Shown here: positions 1-5,101 of the stretch, piece after piece
Layout: the number at the start of each line of letters is the position of its first letter
Position numbering within the stretch: the stretch's first letter is position 1
From: CAZNQW01 sp964575225
GTDB taxonomy: Bacteria > Chloroflexota > Anaerolineae > JAAYZQ01
Reading direction: 5' to 3'
Assembly (NCBI GenBank): GCA_964575225.1
Contig: CAZNQW010000197.1
Coordinates: 1-7,247, forward strand
Length of the DNA stretch: 7,247 nucleotides
Program-made: the position numbers and the translations under genes
Notes under the pieces: generated by a model
The model's input: the letters and a program-made list of their open reading frames with translations, nothing else
Told to the model about the DNA's origin: nothing
Databases searched by the model: none

Positions 1-89
1 TGGCATACACCTTCCCTCGCTCTTTGCCCCGGTTCTCCCCATGGGCACGGCACGTCGCGCCCAGACCAATCGGCCGGTCCGTTCCATTC

Positions 90-118
90 TTGACACACGC
101 CACAATGTGTGATAAAAT
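90..118 (+). promoter_or_regulatory. Sigma70-like promoter of the tetR-ABC operon
   Basis: The -35 hexamer TTGACA (90-95) is a perfect consensus match. It is followed by a 17-bp spacer and the -10 hexamer TAAAAT (113-118). TG at 110-111 adds an extended -10 (TGaTAAAAT). Transcription should start near 125, which places the GTG at 109 outside the transcript and favours the ATG at 157 as the repressor start. The spacer also holds a small inverted repeat, CACAC (94-98) with GTGTG (107-111). The promoter is strong by sequence, so a dedicated repressor makes sense. Confidence 0.8.
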
Positions 119-119
119 G

Positions 120-137
120 CAAGCAAGTACTTGCTTG
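120..137. promoter_or_regulatory. 18-bp perfect palindrome, likely operator of the TetR-family repressor
   Basis: CAAGCAAG (120-127), TA, CTTGCTTG (130-137) is a perfect palindrome. Each arm is two tandem CAAG units. It begins two bases after the -10 hexamer and spans the predicted transcription start, so a bound protein would block RNA polymerase. TetR-family dimers usually bind palindromes of this size next to their own gene. That the neighbouring repressor binds here is inference from position and symmetry. I saw no second copy of the site in the window. Confidence 0.75.
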
Positions 138-156
138 TTTGATAAGGCGGTGGGTC

Positions 157-765
157 ATGATTCAAGATGGCGACGATACCCGGCAGCGTATCCTGGAGGC
201 TGCCGCCCAGGTTTTTGCTGAGAAGGGCTATGCCCGCGCCACGACCCGCGCCCTGGCAAGGGCCGCTGGCGTCAACGAGGTAACCCTCTTTCGGCACTTT
301 GGCAGCAAGCAGGGCCTTTTTTCGGCCATTGTCGAGGCCTATGCCGCGCCGGCGCTGAACACAGCGATTGCTGCGCAGCTCAGCGGTGACTATCGCCAGG
401 ATCTGCTTATCATGGGCACGGCCGTCCTGCAGGCCCTCCTCGAACGGCGTGAATCCATGCGCCTGATGTTGTGCGAAGCCGAGCATTTCCCCAAAGTGCG
501 CCAGGTGATGGCCCAGAATCCGCGCCAGCTTCGGCAGGCGTTGGCCGGCTATCTGCGGAAGCAGATGGCTCAGGGGCGTGTGCGTCCCCTCCATCCCGAG
601 GCGGCCGCTCAGGCCTTCTGGGGCATGTTCTTTGCCTACACCGTCAGCTTGTGGTTGGTCGATGAGCCGTTGACCCCCGAGTTGAGCGCTGAGGAGTTGG
701 TGGCCCAGTTCGTAGATATCTTTTTCGAGGGTACCCGCACGGTAGGGGGGCAACATGGAATCTAG
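157..765 (+). CDS. TetR/AcrR-family transcriptional repressor
   Basis: A 202-residue protein of normal TetR-family length, likely a ligand-responsive repressor of its own operon. Residues 8-60 form the DNA-binding domain: a first helix (TRQRILEAAAQVFAEKGY), then the helix-turn-helix around residues 29-56 with the family pattern A.AAGV...TLFRHFGSK..LF. The C-terminal part has a stretch near residues 101-113 (MRLMLCEAEHFPK) resembling AefR-like ligand-binding domains; this assignment is tentative. I chose ATG 157 because the alternative GTG at 109 lies upstream of the predicted transcription start, AAGG at 144-147 gives a ribosome binding site, and the extra 16 residues are unlike the family. 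The gene overlaps the ATPase gene by 11 bp, implying co-transcription and translational coupling. The effector molecule cannot be read from the sequence; an exported toxic or hydrophobic compound is the usual case for such operons. Confidence 0.9.
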   Translation: MIQDGDDTRQRILEAAAQVFAEKGYARATTRALARAAGVNEVTLFRHFGSKQGLFSAIVEAYAAPALNTAIAAQLSGDYRQDLLIMGTAVLQALLERRESMRLMLCEAEHFPKVRQVMAQNPRQLRQALAGYLRKQMAQGRVRPLHPEAAAQAFWGMFFAYTVSLWLVDEPLTPELSAEELVAQFVDIFFEGTRTVGGQHGI

Positions 766-1690
766 CGCCATCTGTGTGGAGTCGGCCAGCCGCCGCTTTG
801 GCGACCTGGTCGCCGTGGACGACCTGTCGTTCAGGGTCGGGCACGGCGAGATCTTTGGACTTTTGGGTCCCAATGGTGCGGGCAAGACGACGACCATCAA
901 CCTGCTCACCGGCCTTCTAAGGCGCGATGGTGGACGGGTGCAGGTGTTGGGCTACGACCCACAGCACCAGCCCCAAGAGGTGCGGCGGCGGATCGGCTAT
1001 GTGCCCCAGGAGACCAATGTGTACCTGGATTTGAGTGCCATGGATAACCTGTGGCACCACGCGGCCTTCTATTGCCGCGACTTGGCCGGTGTCAAAAAGC
1101 GCATCGAGGACTTGCTCAAGCTCATGGATCTCTGGGAGCGGCGCAAGGACGCAGTGCGCACCTTCTCGGGGGGCATGAAGCGCCGTCTGGTGCTCGCCCG
1201 CGCCCTGCTCCATGACCCGGAGATCATCCTCTTTGACGAGCCGACGCTGGGGGTGGACGTGCAGGCGCGGCACGTGATTTGGGCCCACATTCAGGCTCAG
1301 CGTGCCAAAGGCAAGACGTTCGTGGTATCGACCAACGACATGGCAGAAGCGGACGCTCTGTGCGAGCGATTGGTGATCCTTGACCGGGGGCAGGCCATTG
1401 CCCTTGACACACCGGAGCAGCTCAAAGCCGGATTGGGCCGAGACATCGTCAGCTTGCGCACCCGACCGCCCATCGACGACCCCGAGGTCTTTTTTGCTGG
1501 CTTGGGTGTGCAGGCCGTCACGCGCCCTGATGTGGACCAGTTGCGGCTCGAGGTGCGCAATGCCGAGTCGATCGTGGGCGAGCTGGTGGCGCGTATTGGC
1601 ACCGCACACCGACTAGAGTCGGTGCGTGTTGCACGCCCCACCCTCGACGACGTGTTTTTGCACCACACGGGTCGGGCGTTGAGGGAGTGA
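755..1690 (+). CDS. ABC-2 type exporter, ATP-binding subunit
   Basis: A 311-residue nucleotide-binding subunit of the DrrA/NodI/CcmA-like class, which powers the two membrane proteins encoded downstream. Visible motifs: Walker A GPNGAGKT (38-45), Q-loop Gln85 in GYVPQE, a signature FSGGM (137-141) in place of LSGGQ, Walker B IILFDEP (157-163) with catalytic Glu162, and D-loop LGVD (165-168). The switch region reads STNDMAEAD (192-200), so the usual H-loop His is Asn194, which is odd for an otherwise intact ATPase. Residues after about 225 form the C-terminal extension typical of this class, ending in the common RPTLDDVFL motif (294-302). ATG 755 is preceded by AGGGGGG (744-750) and overlaps the repressor's end; its stop overlaps the GTGA just before the next gene. 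It probably acts as a dimer on the inner face of the membrane. The substrate is unknown. Confidence 0.92.
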   Translation: MESSAICVESASRRFGDLVAVDDLSFRVGHGEIFGLLGPNGAGKTTTINLLTGLLRRDGGRVQVLGYDPQHQPQEVRRRIGYVPQETNVYLDLSAMDNLWHHAAFYCRDLAGVKKRIEDLLKLMDLWERRKDAVRTFSGGMKRRLVLARALLHDPEIILFDEPTLGVDVQARHVIWAHIQAQRAKGKTFVVSTNDMAEADALCERLVILDRGQAIALDTPEQLKAGLGRDIVSLRTRPPIDDPEVFFAGLGVQAVTRPDVDQLRLEVRNAESIVGELVARIGTAHRLESVRVARPTLDDVFLHHTGRALRE

Positions 1691-1692
1691 CC

Positions 1693-2757
1693 ATGGGACG
1701 CTTTCGGTTACTGCTGCGCAACGAGGTCATACTCTTTCGCACGTCCATCCCGATCCACGTGGTGGCGATCCTTCAGCCAACGATCATGTATCTATTGATG
1801 ATCGGGATTCTGGTGCACCCCACTTTTGACATGGAGGTTGTCCGGCCTGCCGACGATGTGGGCACCCACCTGGTGCAGGCGTTGGAACAGGTCGGCTCGC
1901 CCATCGGGTTGCCCTACGTTCATCCTTTGATCGTGGACTGGAATGGCGGGTACGTGGCCCGGCAGGTGGTCGCCGTCGAGGAGAGCGACGGCGTCCCGAC
2001 GGCGGTGCAGCACTTTGGGCTGATCGACAGCAATTTGGTCAAGAACTACCGAAACCGGCTGACGGCCGCAGCGCTGCGCCTGTGGGACGCCGAGTTGGGT
2101 GGCCGCGCTGTGATTATCGAGCAGCATGCCTGGCTGCCCCGCGATGTGCCGTACAAGGTCTACTTTGGCCTGGCGCTGCTGCCGATGGCTGCGTTTTTGG
2201 CAGCGGCGGGGATTGGCGCGATCCTGACGGCCCAGGAATTCGAGTTCCGCACGGTAGTCGAGTATCGGCTCGCACCGGTGTCGCCGGTGTTGATCCTGGG
2301 CGGACGTCTGACCCGGTTGGTACTCTGCGCACTGCTGTCGGCGGGCATCCTGTGGCTCGCCTCGGGCCTGGTGAACGATGTCTGGCCCCACGATCTCTGG
2401 CTCGTGGGCCTGATCCTGCTCTCGCTGGCAGTTGTGGCTGGTTGCTTGGGGATGGTGGCCGGGCTTTGGCTGCGCAAGAGCATCCCTGCCTTTCTGGTGG
2501 CGCTGGTGGCCTCTTTTGTGGGCTGGATCATGGGCAGTGCTTTTGGATTGGCCGCTGGCTTTGGGACGACCTACGAGTGGATCAGCCATCTGACGCCCTT
2601 TACTCACGCCGTCGAGCTGCTATTCCCCCACTACTTTGGAGCGACGGTCGGATCGCCGGGCGTCTCGGCACTGGTGCTCACCCTCATGGCCGTTGGGATG
2701 GCCGCCCTCACGGCGTGGGTCTATCACCGGCGTGTCCTTGGGCGGGAGTGGCGATGA
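1693..2757 (+). CDS. ABC-2 type exporter, membrane subunit 1
   Basis: A 354-residue ABC-2 family permease. Segment 1 lies near residues 22-41. A soluble outside loop of about 110 residues (42-155) follows. Then come about five more segments (roughly 156-180, 205-226, 235-258, 264-290 and 323-344). The stretch QEFEFRTVVEYRLAPVSP (181-198) is the family's cytoplasmic element before segment 3, with conserved Glu and Pro, thought to contact the ATPase. I chose ATG 1693 because GGGAG (1683-1687) lies five bases upstream, exactly the arrangement used by the next gene; a GTG at 1687 would add two residues but would overlap that site. The outer loop lacks the usual (D)G..VIP..F pattern seen in subunit 2, so the two are divergent and probably form a heterodimer. 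The stop shares ATGA with the next start. Confidence 0.87.
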   Translation: MGRFRLLLRNEVILFRTSIPIHVVAILQPTIMYLLMIGILVHPTFDMEVVRPADDVGTHLVQALEQVGSPIGLPYVHPLIVDWNGGYVARQVVAVEESDGVPTAVQHFGLIDSNLVKNYRNRLTAAALRLWDAELGGRAVIIEQHAWLPRDVPYKVYFGLALLPMAAFLAAAGIGAILTAQEFEFRTVVEYRLAPVSPVLILGGRLTRLVLCALLSAGILWLASGLVNDVWPHDLWLVGLILLSLAVVAGCLGMVAGLWLRKSIPAFLVALVASFVGWIMGSAFGLAAGFGTTYEWISHLTPFTHAVELLFPHYFGATVGSPGVSALVLTLMAVGMAALTAWVYHRRVLGREWR

Positions 2758-3863
2758 AACGCTTCTGGATACTGCTCCGCACCGAGATGCTGGCCTGGAG
2801 GCAAGATCCCATTAGCGTCTTGGGAGGGTTTATTCCGACGCTGTTTATGCTTATGGCCCTGGGGCTGTTGTTCGGCGGCCGGCTGAGTTTCCATGTCTGC
2901 GTGGTGAATCACGATACCGGTCCCTATGGCTCGATTCTGCGGCAGACGTTCGACGAGGTGCTGTCGCCTTTTGGCACCCTCTATTACCAGGTGTCGGATG
3001 GGACGGAGGAATCGGCCTGGGAGGCCTATCACGCCCATCGCCTGGACGGGGTGTGGGTCATCCCGGCCGACTTTTCGGCGCGATTGGAGGCTGGTCACAA
3101 CCCGGCCGTGGAGATGCACTTTAGCAACTATAACGACGATCGGGCCAAGAACCACCGCATCTACTCGGCCGAGATCCTTTGGCGTTTCTACGAAAAGATC
3201 GGCCAGCCTGCGCCGCCCCTGGCTCTGGCAGAGGTGTATCCCGGGCCAGCGATGATCGACTGGTTCCCGGTTATGGCCGTCGGTGTGGCGCTGCTGAGCT
3301 TTGTGCTGGGGGGCATGGTCAACGTCTTTATGCTGACCTCCAAGGAGCAGGTAGCCCGCGTCACCCTCGAGTTTGGGTTGGCGCCGCGGTCGATGGTCTG
3401 GGTACTATTGCCCAAGACGCTGTTGGCGTTGTTGATGGGGCTGCTCACCGGTACTGCATTTCTGGGCGTTCTGGCCCTATGGCCGGGCGTCTGGCCGGGC
3501 CGATTTCTTGGGGCGGTGTGGCTACTGGCAGGGCTTGTGATCCTGTTCTGGGTGCCGCTGGCCCTGCTGGTGGGCACGCGCGCCCGTTACTTTGCCGGGA
3601 TGATCGCCGTGATCCTCACCGGTTTAACTGTGTTCTTTGTCGCCGGTGGGTTGGCCTTGGTGCGTCCCAATTGGCAGGCTGTGCCCTGGTTCTCGCGCCT
3701 GTTCCCCAACGTCTATGCGGTGGACCCGCTGCGTGACCTGATTTTGTTCCATCGTTGGCCGGTGGATTGGGGCTCGACACTGCTTACGCTGGCCGCGTTT
3801 GCCGCGCTCAGCGTGGCCATCGGCTGGGGGCTAGCTGGACGGCAGATGCGGCGCTTGGGATAA
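2754..3863 (+). CDS. ABC-2 type exporter, membrane subunit 2
   Basis: A 369-residue ABC-2 permease (the YhgE/Pip-like and YbhR/S-like group in general form). It has an N-terminal membrane segment near 22-42, a large outer domain (43-168) and a five-segment membrane part (about 169-192, 213-240, 250-274, 278-301 and 341-361). The outer domain starts with VVNHDTGPYGSIL (50-62) and contains DGVWVIPADFSARL (98-111), both characteristic of this family. EQVARVTLEFGLAPRS (198-213) matches the family's coupling region. The start overlaps the previous stop as ATGA, with GGGAG at 2744-2748. An open frame extends far upstream of 2754, but that part is only an overlap with subunit 1. No membrane-fusion protein is encoded here, so export across the cytoplasmic membrane alone is the simplest reading. 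Its stop lies 6 bp from the stop of the opposing transporter gene. Confidence 0.89.
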   Translation: MKRFWILLRTEMLAWRQDPISVLGGFIPTLFMLMALGLLFGGRLSFHVCVVNHDTGPYGSILRQTFDEVLSPFGTLYYQVSDGTEESAWEAYHAHRLDGVWVIPADFSARLEAGHNPAVEMHFSNYNDDRAKNHRIYSAEILWRFYEKIGQPAPPLALAEVYPGPAMIDWFPVMAVGVALLSFVLGGMVNVFMLTSKEQVARVTLEFGLAPRSMVWVLLPKTLLALLMGLLTGTAFLGVLALWPGVWPGRFLGAVWLLAGLVILFWVPLALLVGTRARYFAGMIAVILTGLTVFFVAGGLALVRPNWQAVPWFSRLFPNVYAVDPLRDLILFHRWPVDWGSTLLTLAAFAALSVAIGWGLAGRQMRRLG

Positions 3864-3869
3864 GCCATC

Positions 3870-4337
3870 TCAGGCATAGAGATTCAGGATCACGGCACCG
3901 GCGACGATCAGGGCGGCGCCCAGCCATACCCGGGGCGTAACCCGCTCTGCCTGACGCCCCACGAGTAGAGGAGCCAGAAACAGCACCACCGGCACGTTGG
4001 TCCGCCCCAGGGCCATCACCACGGCTACCGGAGCCATATCCAGCGCAACCCACCGCGCCCAGGTGGACAGGCCGACAAAGGCGCCGGCTACCCCCTGGAA
4101 CAACCAGGCGTCCCGAGATATGGGACCTTGCCGGATCTGCTTGCGCCGAAAGATGAGAGCGAGCCCATAGACAACGGCCGTGACGATCATGCCTACAGAA
4201 ACGCCCAACAGCGGCGACGGCAGCCCTTCCAAACCGTAGCGGATAAAGATGGAGCTTATGGCGAAACAGACAGCCGTGCCGATGCCAAATAGCGAATTCC
4301 GCCAGGTGACTTGGATGGAATCGCGATCTTGGGACAT
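3870..4337 (-). CDS. Half-size EamA-type (DMT superfamily) transporter, downstream subunit
   Basis: A 155-residue hydrophobic protein with five predicted membrane segments (about 15-33, 42-63, 76-97, 102-126 and 136-153), the size of one EamA repeat; ordinary EamA exporters fuse two such repeats in about 300 residues. The last segment, WLGAALIVAGAVILN, is typical of EamA repeats. Basic residues cluster in loop 2-3 (RRKQIRQ, 64-70) and loop 4-5, predicting N-in/C-out, like the first half of fused family members. I chose ATG 4337 because GGGGAGG (complement of 4346-4352) lies eight bases upstream; an in-frame ATG at 4367 gives 165 residues but has no such site and overlaps the upstream gene. 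The 22-bp gap and strong ribosome binding site suggest a true separate gene. The GE motif common before segment 5 is lost (GRQAERV). Substrate unknown. A frameshifted single gene remains possible. Confidence 0.8.
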   Translation of the reverse strand: MSQDRDSIQVTWRNSLFGIGTAVCFAISSIFIRYGLEGLPSPLLGVSVGMIVTAVVYGLALIFRRKQIRQGPISRDAWLFQGVAGAFVGLSTWARWVALDMAPVAVVMALGRTNVPVVLFLAPLLVGRQAERVTPRVWLGAALIVAGAVILNLYA

Positions 4338-4359
4338 GTACGATGCCTCCCCTTTCGAC

Positions 4360-4782
4360 TCAGCCATTGGACACCAGATACACGCCCGCGATCACCAGGA
4401 TCATCCCCAAGACGGTCGGCAGGCTCAGGACTTCGCCAAAGAAGATCAGACCCACGGCAAAGGCGAAAAGCGGCGTGGTGCCGATCAACGCGCCGGTGCG
4501 CGCCGCGCCAACCCGTCTCTGGCTCAGCGTGAGAAAGGTCCAGCCCAGGAAGAAATGGACAAAGCCGGCCAAGCCAAAGTGGATGTAGGATGTCAAGGGC
4601 GCTTCTCTCAACAGGCTCAGATCTTCTGTCAGAAGCGATACGATGGTGAGTACAATAGCGCTCACAACAAGCAGCATGAAGGTCGAGAAATAGCTATCGA
4701 TGCTGCGCCCGGCTCTGCGGTTGAAGGATTGAAAGACGCCGAATCCAAGTCCGGCTACGATGGCCCACCAAACCCCTGTCAT
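4360..4782 (-). CDS. Half-size EamA-type (DMT superfamily) transporter, upstream subunit
   Basis: A 140-residue membrane protein with five predicted segments (about 4-20, 31-51, 65-87, 95-116 and 121-138), equal to one EamA repeat. The end, GLIFFGEVLSLPTVLGMILVI (111-131), carries the family's GE..S motif and the final segment. Six of seven arginines lie in loop 1-2 (NRRAGR, 21-26) and loop 3-4 (QRRVGAAR, 88-95), which predicts N-out/C-in, the orientation of the second half of fused transporters. It may pair with the downstream gene product to form one antiparallel transporter, as EbrAB or YkkCD do in the related SMR family; this pairing is inference. GGAGG (complement of 4792-4796) lies nine bases before ATG 4782. 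It is first in a two-gene operon with its own promoter at 4879-4907 and a structured leader. Substrate unknown. Confidence 0.82.
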   Translation of the reverse strand: MTGVWWAIVAGLGFGVFQSFNRRAGRSIDSYFSTFMLLVVSAIVLTIVSLLTEDLSLLREAPLTSYIHFGLAGFVHFFLGWTFLTLSQRRVGAARTGALIGTTPLFAFAVGLIFFGEVLSLPTVLGMILVIAGVYLVSNG

Positions 4783-4810
4783 CGGTCATGTCCTCCGCTC
4801 ATCGATGGCG

Positions 4811-4849
4811 CCTCTCTCAGGGATCAAGAGGGACCCCCACGGATCCCTG
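4811..4849 (-). promoter_or_regulatory. Structured 5' leader of the EamA operon with mutually exclusive hairpins
   Basis: CAGGGATC (4818-4825) and GATCCCTG (4842-4849) form a perfect 8-bp inverted repeat with a 16-nt loop. A competing hairpin pairs AGGGACC (4829-4835) with the same right arm GG(A)TCCCT (4841-4848), with a one-base bulge and a 5-nt loop. A third option pairs CCTCT (4811-4815) with AGAGG (4827-4831). All lie between the predicted transcription start (about 4872) and the GGAGG site (4792-4796). The arrangement could be a regulatory RNA switch, or the 8-bp repeat could be a protein-binding site. I do not recognise a known riboswitch class. Confidence 0.4.
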
Positions 4850-4878
4850 TCCTCGCCACCCTGGATGGCCTTTCGTGC

Positions 4879-4907
4879 ATTCTAGCACAGTTCCGAACGG
4901 GGTACAA
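4879..4907 (-). promoter_or_regulatory. Extended -10 promoter of the EamA operon
   Basis: Read on the minus strand, TTGTAC (complement of 4902-4907) is followed by a 17-bp spacer and TAGAAT (complement of 4879-4884), preceded by TGC, giving an extended -10. Start of transcription is predicted near 4872, leaving a leader of about 90 nt. The -10 hexamer is flanked by GTGC and GCAC, a short inverted repeat (4875-4888) that could be an operator. The -35 matches the consensus only in its first three bases. Confidence 0.6.
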
Positions 4908-4958
4908 GCACGGCAGAGACGGGATGCCGATTCGGTTCCGACGGAAATTCCTGCAGGG

Positions 4959-4980
4959 AAAAGGCAGCGTCGTCGCCTGC
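4959..4980 (-). terminator. Weak intrinsic terminator downstream of typA
   Basis: On the minus strand, GCAG(G)CG and CGCTGC (complement of 4964-4980) form a six-pair stem with one bulged base and a four-base loop. One C and then TTTT (complement of 4959-4962) follow. It is placed sensibly, beyond the typA 3' end and before the EamA promoter. The stem is short and the T run is only four bases, so efficiency is uncertain. Confidence 0.4.
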
Positions 4981-5014
4981 GCACTGGCAGGAGCCCAGGG
5001 GAGCCTAGCATACG

Positions 5015-5060
5015 ATCCGGCGGGTCGGGACGAGCCGGATGAGCAGTGACCCAATCCGGC
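5015..5060. repeat. Three copies of ATCCGGC in alternating orientation
   Basis: ATCCGGC (5015-5021), GCCGGAT (5034-5040) and ATCCGGC (5054-5060) are spaced by 12 and 13 bases. The middle copy can pair perfectly with either outer copy, so two 7-bp hairpins exclude each other. The element lies just past the end of typA in its likely 3' untranslated region. No T run follows on either strand, so it is not a classical terminator. It may be a repeat-derived element or a 3' stabilising structure. Confidence 0.55.
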
Positions 5061-5068
5061 CATCCCGG

Positions 5069-5101
5069 AAGCCCGGCTTTGCGCCTTGCCTAAAGGGGCT
5101 T
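5069..5101 (-). other. Stem-loop at the 3' end of typA, overlapping its stop codon
   Basis: On the minus strand, AAGCCC (complement of 5096-5101) followed by CTTT pairs with AAAG and GGGCTT (complement of 5069-5074). This gives about ten base pairs with a two-base bulge (5075-5076) and an 11-nt loop. The stem begins inside the TAA stop codon (5100-5102). No T run follows, so it may protect the mRNA 3' end or act as a Rho-independent element of non-standard type. Only the base pairing is observed. Confidence 0.4.

Larger units (their letters stand above)
4783..5099. other. 317-bp intergenic region between typA and the EamA pair
   Basis: No convincing gene lies here. Moving leftward from typA, the stretch holds a hairpin overlapping the typA stop codon, three alternating copies of a 7-bp repeat, a weak intrinsic terminator, an extended -10 promoter, and an untranslated leader with competing hairpins ending in the GGAGG site of the first EamA gene. 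A rightward open frame across this region is hydrophilic antisense shadow of the membrane protein genes and is not supported. Confidence 0.7.

Noticed and set aside
1..89. Gene remnant at the left edge
   Set aside because: No frame with a start, ribosome binding site or familiar residues was found on either strand.
109..156. GTG at 109 as the repressor start
   Set aside because: It lies within the promoter, upstream of the predicted transcription start, and the added residues do not resemble the family.
1792..2607. Leftward 271-codon open frame opposite permease subunit 1
   Set aside because: Low-complexity hydrophilic antisense shadow of a clear ABC-2 permease, with no ribosome binding site or known motif.
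4783..4872. TPP or T-box riboswitch in the EamA leader
   Set aside because: CTGAGA and AGGGTGG fragments are present, but the remaining conserved parts are missing and the leader is too short for a T-box.
4249..5049. Rightward 266-codon open frame opposite the EamA genes
   Set aside because: Its product is very hydrophilic, rich in Gln, Asp and Lys, with no domain; this is what antisense of membrane-protein codons gives. The opposing frames have membrane segments, ribosome binding sites and a promoter.
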